A stretch of 64,000 bases of DNA, taken from contig OX336343.1 in NCBI GenBank assembly GCA_946902875.1, positions 15,175,596 to 15,239,595 on the forward strand. Reading direction: 5' to 3'. Position numbers and translations under genes: made by a program. Origin of the DNA: Nematopogon swammerdamellus (Eukaryota; Arthropoda; Insecta; Lepidoptera; Adelidae). The notes beneath the pieces are model-generated. The model was not told the DNA's origin. It made no database searches and saw nothing but the letters and a program-made list of their open reading frames with translations. This document shows positions 51,831 to 62,055 of this stretch, piece after piece (within the stretch, counting starts at the first letter, position 1; every line of letters starts with the position of its first letter).

Positions 51831-52275
51831 TAACTATATTTATGGAAGAGTAGGTTGGTACTTGCTAACTACACATAATCACAATTTCAAACTAAGTTTC
51901 TCTAATGTGGTTTTCTACTACCACTCAGCACACACTGCGCCTCAGTCCTCTGTATATCAGTGGTTTATCACACGGACGACTAATTTATAGTATTTCGGTA
52001 GGTAATTTCACTAGTAATTCACTATCGAGCGAGCATACTCGACACAGCTATTGTAAGGCGTTGTGTTGTTTATAAGGAAATTGTCACGGTGGTGGTTGGG
52101 CCCAGGAGTTCATCAGACAATCAGACACAGCCAATAACATCACACCTTCACCCTGCCTATCCTCTATCAGAAAAATTGTGGCAACCGCAGCTGTCTCACT
52201 GATGCATTGCGAAGCCCATCGGAGCGAGTGAGACGGATAATGAGAAATTGAAAATACCGATTGAATTGTATGTAT
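51831..52275. other. Unassigned sequence
   Basis: CTGTCTCACTGATGCATTGC and GAGCGAGTGAGACGGATAAT (52190-52242) echo 15005-15048, probably a minor dispersed repeat. I see no gene. Confidence 0.4.
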
Positions 52276-52410
52276 GTATGTATATATTCTTTATTGAACA
52301 CCAATTTAAAAAAATAGGTTCAACAGGCGAGCTTAATGCAGCGAGGCATTCTATTCTAACTAACCTTTGTGATGTGGGAGAAGTACATGCAGGAGAACAA
52401 GAATAGTTTG
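52276..52410 (-). repeat. Dispersed repeat (family I) with (ATGT)n end
   Basis: ATGTATGTATGTATATATTC and TTTATTGAACACCAATTT, then AACAGGCGAGCTTAATGCAG, CGAGGCATTC, GGGAGAAGTACATGCAGGAG. It is the inverted partner of 32890-33010, and minus-strand reading ends with CAATAAAG-like sequence and a tetranucleotide tail. Confidence 0.65.
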
Positions 52411-53194
52411 TGGCAATGTGTTAGATTGTAAAGAAATATGTATGATAAACTACTGATGAATTACTATAGACAATAGCCCCGCAGGTGTCACGCCAGTGAC
52501 AAGGCGGACATAAAGGTTGTCATCGATGTATTGACACTCCTTTTTAAAGACCCCTTCGGAGCCTTCACTCGCAAATCACGAAATCGATCGAGCTACGAAA
52601 TCGTAATGAGCTGCATTAATTTTACTCAAAATATCGTACTAAATTCTCTATTTGCCCGCTAGTGAATGAGGTAGCTAAGGCATGAGGCCTCCAGACCTCA
52701 TATACACCAGTTCCATACGTAGCTAGTCTCGCTAGATATTCGTCCGCTGTGTGATGGAGTGTGGGAGCGTGAAATTAACGTCACCAGCACATTGACAAGA
52801 GCGTCACAGACGACGCGACGTGCCGCCCACACCACGCTATGACGACACTAGACGTGCAGTATGCTCGGAATCATAATGCATGCACAATGTATTATTGCCA
52901 TACTGATAATCACATGAAGCGGTTTGAAATTCGGATTGGTACCACTGTCGGTCGAAATAACTAAGAAAATAGTCCGTGCTTTCCGTCTCGGCGGCATATT
53001 CCTAGGGTAGTGAGTCACTTGCGAATAGTGAACTCGGGCAAAACAGAAGAGTAAGAGTGAGAGAGGGGGCGTGCGTGGGAGAGAAGGGAGAAAGAAAAAC
53101 CTCATGCGAAATAAACTCGCGTGAATCCTTATGAATGGAAGCACTGTTCTTGAAACCGGTGCAATCAAAAGTAAGCATCTAGTTCCGAGAGGAA
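52411..53194. other. Mostly unassigned, with a decayed X fragment
   Basis: GGATTGGTACCACTG and GTCGGTCGAAATAACTAAG, then AAATAGTCCGTGCTTTCCGT (52933-52985), is a decayed X body in + orientation. The rest is unassigned. The frame 52848-53168 (minus) covers it and is not credible. Confidence 0.45.
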
Positions 53195-53555
53195 GAAATA
53201 ATAATAGTTTTACTCAAGCACGTAGGGTTCCATAGATCCTTTATGCCACACCTGTCAAAAAACCATAAACATCTATCTTTTGTCTATCTGCGATGCAAAC
53301 TGCCTCTGGCGCCATCTATTATTTAGTAGCATGAATATGTACTAATTTATTCTTAGCACGTTTATTGTATGAGGACCCGTCAAATTTTTGCGTTTTGCTT
53401 TTTTTATTATTTGTTGGCATATCCGCCATAATAACGCATATTCTGTGAAAATTTCAACCGGCTACATAAATCACGGTTCAAAAGATACAGCCTTCAGACA
53501 GACATACAGGCTTTTAATAGGCTTCCGTATGGATGCGGAACCCTAAAAAGTTATG
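53195..53555 (+). mobile_element. Family F repeat, uninterrupted
   Basis: CAAGCACGTAGGGTTCCATA, CACACCTGTCAAAAAACC, CAAACTGCCTCTGGCGCCAT, CTATTATTTAGTAGC, TTTATTGTATGAGGACCCG, ATTATTTGTTGGCATATCCG, CTGTGAAAATTTCAACCGG, GTTCAAAAGATACAGCC, a short GACA tract and GCGGAACCCTAAAAAG. It is the most complete F copy not split by another element. Confidence 0.88.
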
Positions 53556-54240
53556 GCTAGTAATGTAGTAATGAACAGCAAATAACTATTCAACATAGCT
53601 GGTGAACCTGCTAGTTGAAATCACCGACCGTTGAAATCGATACAAAACTTAGCTAGAAATCGTGCATTTTATTATTCCAATGTGGAATGAATGGCTGAAC
53701 CGTTAGGTCGTAAATCCTCTAACGTTAAGACATCCCTCAAAATGTCCCCGAATTAGAAAGAGACGCATCCAAATGCATAGATTTCGTGAACCCATAAAAA
53801 TATACTAAACCAACGAGAATAAAACCCCGAATAATTTCAACAGTTCCATCAAACTCCTGCACAAATTAGCAATTTCGCTAGATGCAAGTAAATCTGATAC
53901 CAGCTGCTGTAGATTGACTGCCAATCTCCTCGTTGCGCTTTCACAGTCGAAAGTACACACTACTGCGTTCACAATAAGGTATACATGAGCTTGACAGCTT
54001 ATTGGCATAATGAATGAGTCACCATGTTTCGCGAGCTACGTGTTCGAGTCACGTTATTATGAAAAACTTCATTCAGTTCACATAAATTGTCTATATTCAG
54101 GTAGATAGAATAGAACACAGAGAATCGAGGTGGCTCGAAATATACGTATCGCCACATCTTTATTTAAATGGGGTAGGCAGAGACAACGGAACTACGTTTC
54201 GACGTGGTGAGTCGAAATAAATGTTAAGACGAGATGGAAG
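53556..54240. other. Mostly unassigned
   Basis: GGGGTAGGCAGAGACAACGG (54170-54190) is a small family G piece. I see no gene. Confidence 0.4.
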
Positions 54241-54604
54241 TTAACTTTCTGAATCCATACAAAATCGCCTTTCGGCATTTATCTTTTTTACCCCCCTAAA
54301 CCTTATCCGATTTACAAGACAGTCGAATCTACGTTCCTGTTTTTTTAATATCTAAAGTGATTAGATGACTCAATAAAGCTGAACATCATGATATAAAAAA
54401 TTAAAAATTCAAATTTTTTCGTTCGAAAAACAATTTTTTAGCTCCGGTATTTTAGGTATATTTCATCCAAACAAAAAAATAATAACAGGAACGTAGATTG
54501 GACTGACCTTAGAATTATTTTTTTTTTTTTTTGTAAAGTCGGATAAGCTTTAGGGGACTAGAAAACATAAATGCCGAAAGACGATTTTGTATTGAGAAAG
54601 TTAA
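54241..54604. mobile_element. Foldback MITE with TTAA ends and ~110-bp arms (T9)
   Basis: The left arm (CTTTCT..AATCCATACAAAATCG, CTTTCGGCATTTAT, CCCCTAAACCTTATCCGA, then AATCTACGTTCCTGTT) is matched by inverted sequence from 54604 back to about 54490. TTAA is present at both extremities (54241-54244 and 54601-54604), as in piggyBac-type target duplications, although the terminal CTTTCT is not the usual CCC. It is non-coding and non-autonomous. Confidence 0.85.
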
Positions 54605-54734
54605 GTAGATATTTATAGCAGTTATTTATATGGAGTAGGTATTTATAGCAGTCGGTCACTTCACCTATCATCTCATAATGATTGCATGTTTTTTTGTTGT
54701 TGTTGTAATAGTGAAAAACTAAAGCTAATTGCGC
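54605..54734. repeat. Short tandem duplication
   Basis: GTAG.TATTTATAGCAGT occurs twice (54605 and 54638), just outside the MITE. Confidence 0.5.
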
Positions 54735-54795
54735 AAAAACCGGCCAAGTGCGAGTTCCACTCGCGCACCGAGGAGGGTTCCGTACGTCCGCCGTA
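54735..54795 (+). mobile_element. Family F head fragment
   Basis: AAAACCGGCCAAGTGCGAG, TTCCACTCGCGCACCGAGG and GGGTTCCGTACG. Only the first ~60 bases remain. Confidence 0.8.
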
Positions 54796-55189
54796 TCAAA
54801 AGAACTATTTGATTTGTTATGATCTCGGAAGATATGTTTTGTCCGTCGGTAACACACGCGTAACTTGTTTAGAAAACAAAACATAAACATTTAATAAACT
54901 GAAAGTTTAAATTAAAACTAATATAAGAACAAACAATACAAATGTTGAGTGACTGTGATAGTGCCGAGACGAAGACACAAAGACTGGCATGTTATTCTAA
55001 TCTAAGCGATTGAATTCTTTCCTCCGAGTTCGCAAGACCTTTCCGACCGTCCTACGATGGCATGAATGATATCTTTATCATAGAGACATGCCCCTGCTCA
55101 GAAAATATTTCCTCAGGTTCTCTATCACATGACAAAAGAATTCCTGGCAGAATTCTTTGGCAAATTTCTTGGTGGGCAAGCAAAATATA
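54796..55189. other. Unassigned sequence
   Basis: I see no gene. Confidence 0.4.
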
Positions 55190-55326
55190 CCATAACGTTG
55201 TATCGCGATAATCAGTGTTAGCATAGTAATCGGTGTTGGGCTGCGAGAGCTCCTAGAACAAGATAACTACATAGGTAGGCATACCTAAGGCACGAAGACT
55301 TCCTACTGCATGACCAGTTCGAAATA
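55190..55326 (-). mobile_element. Family C fragment, diverged
   Basis: GTTAGCATAGTAATCGGTGT, TGGGCTGCGAGAGCTCC, ACAAGATAACTACATAGG and GGCACGAAGACTTCC align with the C body after several deletions. It has no H head and no ATAC tail. Confidence 0.65.
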
Positions 55327-55452
55327 ATAGAGAAATTAATTTTTCGTTGCAAATATTCTTAAACTATAATAAATTAATTTTTCGTTGCAATATTCATTAT
55401 TCAAGATAGCCAAGCTGGTTTTCAGAAGCTTCCCTTTTAAAAACCCCTAAAA

Positions 55453-55690
55453 CAGTCGCCAAGTGCGAGTCGAATTCGCGTGGAGAGGGTTCCGTAGCAT
55501 TGCGTTTTCCGTGAGAACTTCAAGACTTTCCTATAAACTATAAGAACTTTCCTATAAATTATTTTCCTATAAACGATAAGAGAGGCCCAACTTTTTTCGC
55601 AATTTTCGACTTAGTAGTTTCGAAGATAAGGGGGGGGGGGGGGGGGGGGAGAGGGAGATTAATGTTTGATTGTTGTATATTTTCTTTAAT
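55453..55690 (+). mobile_element. F-variant repeat with a 20-G run
   Basis: CGCCAAGTGCGAGTCGAATT, CGCGTGGAGAGGGTTCCGTA and GTTTTCCGTGAGAACTTCAA match 45435-45730. GACTTAGTAGTTTCGAAGAT leads to 20 consecutive G (55630-55649), where the 45.7-kb copy has GCTGGGGGCA. ACTTTCCTATAAA is repeated just upstream. Confidence 0.75.
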
Positions 55691-56144
55691 ATCTTTTTAA
55701 CTATAAATCAACTAATAAACCGACCCGTGTTTGATCGCAAGATGTAGGTAGTTGCTGCTCTAACTAGGCTATTATTATAAAACGCATTCAAGGGACGATT
55801 TCCTTACGCCACACGTTCAGTGTAAAGAGCTTGAGGGTGGCCTTACGTTCTATTCGTATGCATGTAAGGACAAAACTACGATATCTCAATACTTCACATT
55901 CCAATCAAGTTCGAGACGCGAATGTACGCGAGTTGCGCGTTTGTATGTCGCACACGTAATCCTCTTGTTCTCGAGGATTTAGACGAAAATTAGACGTCGC
56001 CAAGCTTTCGATAAAATTTAGTAATTTAATCTAGGCTTTGAATTAAAGTTGAGTTCATATAGATTAAAGTTGAGGACCCTGACCTAAGCAATTGACATTT
56101 TTACGCATGAAATATTGATACCTACCGAGAACCTCGTTTAGGAC
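55691..56144. other. Unassigned sequence
   Basis: I see no gene. Confidence 0.4.
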
Positions 56145-56232
56145 CTAAATACTGGACAGACGGATGGACGGACTGCTAAGTGATTTTATAAGGGTACCTA
56201 CCAACGTCGCTGTCTACGAGACCCTAAAAAAT
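56145..56232 (+). repeat. 3' end of a GACGGA-tailed repeat
   Basis: GGACAGACGGATGGACGGAC, AGTGATTTTATAAGGGTACC and GAGACCCTAAAAAAT. It has the same arrangement as 7545-7652. Confidence 0.55.
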
Positions 56233-56885
56233 TTAACTAGTGAAACTTCGGATTCGATACCAAATTACTTGACACCTCTTACATAAGACGTGGGCGTCTC
56301 ACCACTATTTAACCGCTCCTTTGAACCCTTTGAGAGCCCGCTCTAGTCCACTATCGCCTCCTTTAAACCCACAGTTAAATATTTAATCCACAGATTTATC
56401 AATTCGAGTACTTGGGGGCTCCGACACTCGTTCCAGCCTCAGTTGGCGGCACATTAGTCGCTTTTCTCATTTGCCTGACTTTCTGCACATTTTTTTTCTC
56501 TCGCGCGACTCGCTACAGCCGAGCGGCTGGGCCCACCCACTGCGACCTACATACAAGGCTGCTTTGCTTTTATAACTGCTATCACTCCATATGTTATTAA
56601 ACCCTGGTGCTTGCTGGTGACTTATGGTACGGCACTAGTGGTATGACACTTTCTTTAGTATGTAGTGAGTAGTATAAGTCTGCACAATGGGATGACCTTC
56701 GCACTTTCTTCGGAGGATATCCATGGCAGGAGACCTGCAGACTCGTCTCAACCCGAAGCTGTCGCCGAGGTGATTCTGCAGGGCACAGCTGCAGGGCATC
56801 TAATACTTTATTCCAAGTTCTATGGTTTCCGTCGATGGCAAACAGAAGCCCTGGTTCAATAGTCAATGCCGCTAAGTAAGTAAAG
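56233..56885. other. Unassigned sequence
   Basis: Opposed frames at 56597-56866 have no recognisable domain. I see no gene. Confidence 0.4.
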
Positions 56886-57290
56886 TAAGTAACTAAAGGC
56901 GAGGCCGAAGGTCGAGATCTGTCCAGGTAAACGATATTCTTTGCGATGATACTATATAACTAATGGCGGCGCCGAAGGTGGAGCTCGGTATAGGTAAACA
57001 ATATATTTTATCAAAGAAAATAACTAAGGGCGATACCCCAAGACCAAACTACGTTCAGGTAAACAATAAACCTGCTTGATGTTACTAAGGGCGAGGCCGA
57101 AGGCCGAGCTGTATTCAGAAAGACGATAAACCTTGTCCCATCCTCGAGCCTGACCCTTAATGACTTTCTTCGAAGAATATAATATTATTTACCTGAACTC
57201 AGCTCGACTTCGGCCTCGCCCTTAGTTACTTACTTTTTTCTCTTGAAATACGAATTTCACGCGAGCGAAGACGCGGGCAAAATCTAGTAA
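56886..57290. repeat. Degenerate tandem array with an inverted last unit, plus a K head
   Basis: Units TAACTAAGGGCGAGGCCGAA with GAGCT..GTTCAGGTAAACAA start near 56889, 56964, 57024 and 57083. At 57185-57235 the unit is inverted (TTACCTGAACTCAGCTCGAC, GGCCTCGCCCTTAGTTACTT). Immediately after, CGAATTTCACGCGAGCGAAG and CGCGGGCAAAATCTAGTA is a K-type end. The array and K end may be parts of one element. Confidence 0.7.
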
Positions 57291-58062
57291 ACACGTACAT
57301 TACATATTGTAATAACTATATAAACACAATTCGAACTTGTATTTCTTGACCTTAATAAAGTCGTCCTCATTTTATGAAATAATGAAAAAAAACATTTTTT
57401 TTTTTAATGAGGATATGTTTTATTTTTTAGGCATATTTTCGAAAGCTTCCACAAAATATTCCTATAGATAGACATGAACGCTTCTGAGAATTCATTTACA
57501 CGTCTTTCCGCAAAGCTTTTCCTAGTAGAGCTTAAACTGAAGTATTTGTGTAAAGAAGACTTACTTAGTGGAAATTCATTTGAAAAAATATCTTTTCATT
57601 CTAAGCGAACATGCGAAAAAAGGAACAGTGCCTGTGAAAAATCTGCAAAAGCGAAGTCACGACCTTGTGATTTCTTCCAGACATCTTGGCTCAATGTTCC
57701 TTTAAATTACATCGTACGGTCGTTCGAGGCAGCTTCTGTGTAAGCTAGACACATAGAGAATGAAGGGATCCTTCCAGACGGACATTAGTTTTCTTTCGCA
57801 TATAAACACGCTCGTAGATTACGGAATTCTCGTACGCGCCATTTCACCGGCTACAAGAACCCGAGCCTAGTGATGTGACGAACACGTCAACCTCGATAGT
57901 CAGTGACCGAATATCGTTGTAACAATTTCGCGCAAGCAACTTGCTGGCGGCTCATACCAGATACTCAGGTTCAAATACTTATCGGCAACGAATGTGTTCA
58001 CGTTATTTTCGGCTTTGGATCTATCACATAAATTAATATGGTGACTATTTAAAAATAATACA
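57291..58062. other. Unassigned sequence
   Basis: The + frame 57474-57743 (89 codons, Lys/Ser/Cys-containing) shows no domain I recognise. I see no gene. Confidence 0.4.
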
Positions 58063-58122
58063 TATATACATACATGCATAGCGTCACGTCTGTTTCCCGG
58101 TGGCGTAGGCAGAGACAACGAA
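58063..58122 (-). mobile_element. Family G fragment with (CATA)n tail
   Basis: ATATACATACATGCATAGCG, TCACGTCTGTTTCCCGGTGG and CGTAGGCAGAGACAACG, the same as 21028-21085. Confidence 0.75.
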
Positions 58123-58339
58123 TTTCCACAAAAATAATGTAGTTATAATAGTTAAACCTATTTGAAAATACCATCCTATACTAAAACAGCACCAACAAAA
58201 CTACAACCACAGAACTCTATTGTTGTAGATGTTAAAATTTTATTACCATAATTTTTTTTAATTAAAAAAACAACACCGACTTACGACCTTTTTCTATGCA
58301 AAGCAGCCAGCTGTGGGTATCGTCTTAAGTCGATTCGCT
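58123..58339. other. Unassigned sequence
   Basis: I see no gene. Confidence 0.35.
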
Positions 58340-58465
58340 AAAAAACTAACCACGGAAAGGATGTGACAAAGAAAGTTGATCGAAAATGCTGTAATCGGTT
58401 GGAATACTTCTTCACACCCGACTACAGCATTTTCGGTCAACATTTCTTCGTTTTTGGAATCGACA
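58340..58465. repeat. Hairpin element, relative of T4
   Basis: TTGATCGAAAATGCTGTAAT and CGGTTGG pair with CCGACTACAGCATTTTCGGT at 58419-58438, giving a ~25-bp stem and short loop. The phrase GAAAATGCTGTAATCG is shared with T4 (24807-24987). The outer arms are diverged. The minus-strand frame over it is a by-product. Confidence 0.65.
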
Positions 58466-59449
58466 CAATAATACTGTATGGGGTTTACAGAAAAAACATT
58501 TGAAAATATGGCGTCTGGCGCCCGCCATTTTGAGTGTTTCATAAAAAATCTATCTAACAAGGGGACCATCAAACCGAATGCAACAACAGTTTAGTTTCTG
58601 TGGGGGAATAAACGAAAACACATATCTATCATACATAACCCTAACCTCTAAATCATAACCCTAATTTTGGGTCATTTAAAAAATATTATGAAATGTGAGT
58701 AGAATATTTATAGTTTAAAATCAATGTATGTAGGTACATACGTATACAGATATAAATTTCGATACATGGGTGGATCAACTTTTTCTTGTAACGTAAAAAC
58801 CAGCTGCAAAGTCAAAAAATAAAAAAAAGTTTATTACAATTTATTACTTAGTTGAAAATCAATAAGTATAAAATACTTAGGTTGATAGGCAATTGAAATA
58901 AAAGTAGAGAACTGACCCAGGGGACAATTTTGTCCCCAGTTTTGTATGGAAAAAAGGGGTTGTCCACAGGGTAACCAATATTTTTTTTTAAATTACTCAA
59001 AATTCTTTGTGCAGCTTCATTCTTATTAATCAATTGCTTATCTGAGAGTTGCTGTAAATATTTAAATAAGGTGAATTTATCAAGATAATGTCCTGTTTTC
59101 AGACAGATACATAAAACAAGAAAAAGTTGATTCACCCACATAAGTTTCGCAGCACTGCGCGCGCACCCCTACGTCACCGGAGTCAACAAAGGGCCGATGA
59201 CTAGCTCCCTGCGGAATGAGCCGAGAAAATCGTTTTTACAATTCGTTTACTTTTAAAGGGATGGACCGTGATGACTTGCATTCCTCTTCCGATAGTCTAC
59301 GTTCGGGTCGGCGGCGGCGCGGGGCGGCGCGGGCGGCAGCGTCAGTGAGGTACGGCATTAGACTAGCATTATACTCGATCAGAGAGGGTACATAGAGAAT
59401 AGAACATGGGGCATATCTATGTATTTATAGACGAAGGTCACAGTAAGTA
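58466..59449. other. Unassigned, with a GC-rich patch
   Basis: A GGCGGCGGCGCGGGGCGGCG patch lies at 59310-59335. The minus frame 58848-59141 (97 codons) has no recognisable domain. I see no gene. Confidence 0.4.
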
Positions 59450-59593
59450 GTGTTCTCCTCTAGTCCAGTATAGCCAGCAATCCAGGGAAGTCTCCGGTAT
59501 GGCACCTACCTTCTCGGAGGTGATATTGGCTAGTCAGAGTATATGCTTTGGCCCCTCTGACTCAGCCACCCATACCGGATTACATAAAAAAAA
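59450..59593 (+). mobile_element. Family D SINE, 5' truncated
   Basis: TGTTCTCCTCTAGTCCAGTA, GGAAGTCTCCGGTATGGCAC, TCTCGGAGGTGATATTGGCT and CCGGATTACATAAAAAAAA. This is the last ~140 bases only. Confidence 0.92.
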
Positions 59594-59624
59594 GTAAGGT
59601 ATGGAATACTAAATACTTCTGTTT

Positions 59625-59695
59625 TTTACGGATAGCGCGACATGTGGCATCGTTTCACCCACAAGTAGGCTTCTAACGATGCCCATGGGCATTCT
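59625..59695 (-). mobile_element. LINE E extreme 3' end
   Basis: TAGCGCGACATGTGGCATCG, TTCACCCACAAGTAGG and AACGATGCCCATGGGCATTC. It matches the 3' end of 30908-31165 in the same orientation. F follows directly. Confidence 0.75.
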
Positions 59696-60445
59696 GGAGG
59701 CTTCCGTAGATCCGCTATACCATACCTGTCAAAAAATCATATCCGTCTAGCTTTTGTCTGTCTGCAATGAAAAGAACCTGTGGCGCCATCTAATATTTAG
59801 TAGCGCGAAGTACTAATCCATTTTTAGCCTTTTTTTGTATGGGGACCCCTAATTTATTTACGTTTGTACGGTGGTACGTTTGTATGGGGACTTTGGGGAC
59901 ACCCCCCGCCCCCCCCCCCCCCCCCCCCCCTATTTTTTTTACATACATATCACACACGCTGAATCCCGACAATCGGGGTAAGCAGAGTGTAATCGGTGTT
60001 GTGCTGCAAGTACTTTAGTAAATTACAGCACAACACCGACCACCACATTTCGCAAAGTATTCGAACAAGATTAAATCGATCAAGCAGCAAGTAAGGCACG
60101 AAGACCCACCAGCTGCATGACTCGGTGGAAGCACCGTGCCAAGGTGAGAAGTGGCGAGCGCGTCACCCTTTAGCACGATATCTTGTCCTTATCCCTTAGT
60201 CGCCTTTTATGACATGCACGGGGAGAGATGTAGTGGGGCTATTCTTTTTAAGTACCGGCCCCACACGGTACCACATTTTTTTTACTTTTAGTTTATTTAT
60301 TATTTGTTGGTATATCCGCCATAATAACAAATATTCTGTGAAAATTTCAACCGGTTACCTATTACGGTTCAAAATATAAGGAATGACAGGTGGACGAACA
60401 GACAGACGTCGTAGGCTTAGTATGGATACGAAACCCTAAAACAGT
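59695..60445 (+). mobile_element. Family F repeat split by a family C element
   Basis: F left part: TAGATCCGCTATACCATACC, TGTCAAAAAATCATATCCG, GTGGCGCCATCTAATATTTA, TTTTTTGTATGGGGACCCC, then a duplication (TTGTATGGGGAC again) and a C run of 22 (59909-59930). After the C element, ATTATTTGTTGGTATATCCG, CTGTGAAAATTTCAACCGG, GGACGAACAGACAGACG and ACGAAACCCTAAAAC. Confidence 0.88.
59941..60271 (-). mobile_element. Family C element, full length
   Basis: ACATACATATCACACACGCTG, GAATCCCGACAATCGGGGTA, GTGCTGCAAGTACTTTAGTA, AATCGATCAAGCAGCAAGTA, GCACCGTGCCAAGGTGAGAA, CACCCTTTAGCACGATATC and a complete H head ending GTACCGGCCCCACACGGTA. It is the minus-strand counterpart of 33449-33788, inserted in F. 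Confidence 0.94.
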
Positions 60446-61171
60446 TTTCAATATAACATAATCACCACTTTCAGTACCCCATACCTTCTTGCGGGCAGCC
60501 CCGTATTATGCCTTTTCAGTAAACCATATTAATGTAGTTACCATAACGGTCAAAATGTCTAATGACTGTCTAATGAGAAGTTATAGTACTAGAAGTATAT
60601 TCACGTGAGTATGTAAATCACTCTAGTAATTTACGCCAAGGCCAGTTCGATCCGAGAGAAACGCTTCTGGCTCCAACGCCAGCGGAGCCGGCGAGCGACA
60701 AAAACTAGATTTGGATTCAGAACTAGATTTAGGAGAACTAGACTTCTAATAAATCATTGAAATTCCCATTGGGAAAGATTTAAAACGAACTTGCGAGAAA
60801 TTCTCGAAGGAAACAGATTTATGAAGGTTCATAAATTCTAAATGGAATATTTTTTTTCTACAATTTCTGGTAACTTTTTTAGTTCACTTTCTCGCACATA
60901 TTGTGTGTACCTGCTGACTTTGTTCACTAAAAATTTATAATCATAATCATAATACTTTATTACGTGACTTTCACAGTGTTGTAATATATTGAAACCAATT
61001 AGAATTAGCTACATTAGAATTTACTATGCCATGATGCGAATAAATATACGCATATGAATGTACAATAACATTATTATAAGTGTAAGTGAATCAAAGTTAT
61101 TGTCTTAGATTAAAATCCATTATTTTTTTCTAAAATCAATACAATACACTAGATCGATAGCCTCAGCCTCA
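60446..61171. other. Unassigned sequence
   Basis: ATAATCATAATCATAATACT followed by TTATTACGTGACTTTCAC (60940-60975) resembles a LINE tail. I see no gene. Confidence 0.4.
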
Positions 61172-61564
61172 GCCTCGATAGCTCAGTGGTGCAGACAGTC
61201 AACTGTCGCTATTGAATGTTAAGCAACGCTGGGTGCGGTCAGTACTTGGATGGGTGACCGCTGACCGTTGGAGGCCGACCGAGGTTCGGATTCCTCGTAA
61301 AACTGTAGGTCCCTTCCCTCCTAATCTTACTTGGTGGTAGGGTTTAACCCGCCCGGGTTGGTACCACCGCACTGAATGAAACGTCGGTCGAAACGGCAAT
61401 GTAAATAGTTTGTGTTCTCCGACCAGTTCAGTGTAGCCGGCACGATCAAAGGGGGAAGCACTGACATGGCACCTAGTTCACCCGGTGCTATGGGCTGACA
61501 TCACGGACGTTGTAGGTGATGTAGCCAACCGCGTCAGTTTCCATAAAAAAAAAAAAAAAAAAAA
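61172..61564 (+). mobile_element. P-X SINE, full length, reference copy
   Basis: It starts GCCTCGATAGCTCAGTGGTG, then the 5S-like block, a B box, GTAGGTCCCTTCCCTCC, GGTAGGGTTTAACCCGCCC, TATGTAAATAG-type block, GATCAAAGGGGGAAGCACTG, CTATGGGCTGACATCACGG and the 3' end AACCGCGTCAGTTTCCAT with poly(A) of about 20. The long tail and intact head suggest recent activity. It is transcribed, if at all, by RNA polymerase III. Confidence 0.95.
61179..61294 (+). promoter_or_regulatory. Composite polymerase III promoter: tRNA A box, 5S-like region, tRNA B box
   Basis: A box TAGCTCAGTGG at 61179-61189. A 43-base segment at 61218-61260 (TTAAGCAACGCTGGGTGCGG then TACTTGGATGGGTGACCG) matches the internal control region of 5S rRNA (box A, intermediate element, box C). 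B box GGTTCGGATTCC at 61283-61294. The A-to-B distance is about 100 bases, longer than in tRNA genes because of the 5S-like insert. The match to 5S is from my knowledge of the conserved 5S sequence; whether TFIIIA binds is unknown. Confidence 0.75.
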
Positions 61565-61681
61565 TGAATGCAGTGTTGTTTAAAAATACAAATAATTAAA
61601 AAATATAACAATAAATTATAATAAATTAAAAAGTACTTTATCCTTGTCCTGATATTTTCAGGTTCATAACATAACATTTAA
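61565..61681. other. AT-rich spacer between two SINEs
   Basis: A 117-base AT-rich spacer separating two P-X SINEs in the same orientation. Nothing else is seen. Confidence 0.6.
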
Positions 61682-62055
61682 GCCTCGGTAGCTCAGTGGT
61701 GCAGTCGGTCCACTGTCGGTCGTAATCATAAGCACACCTGTCGAGCGGTCACGAATCCAGTACTTGGATTCGTGACCGCTCGACCGTTCAGATTCCATGT
61801 AAAACTTTGAAGGTCCCTTCCATTCTTACCTTACTAGGTGTTAGGGTTTAACCCGCCCGGGTTGATACCACCGCACTGAATGAAAGGTTGGTTGAAACGG
61901 CTATGTAAATAGGTCGTGTTTTCCGCCCAGTTCAGTGTAGCTAGCATGACCGAAGGGAAGCATTGACATGGCACCTAGTTCAACAAGGTGTTACGGACTG
62001 ACATCGCGGATGTAGTAGGTGATATAGTCAAACGTGTCAGTTTCCATAAAAAAAA
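61682..62055 (+). mobile_element. P-X SINE with a palindromic head
   Basis: GCCTCGGTAGCTCAGTGGTG is followed by a rearranged head in which GTCGAGCGGTCACGAATCCA (61740-61759) and its exact complement (61765-61784) replace the usual 5S-like block. The B-box region is reduced to GTTCAGATTCC. The X body to AACGTGTCAGTTTCCAT and poly(A) is intact but more diverged than the neighbour. Confidence 0.92.

Noticed and set aside
61218..61260. 5S rRNA gene
   Set aside because: Only the internal control region is present; the 5' and 3' thirds of 5S are absent and it lies in a multicopy SINE.
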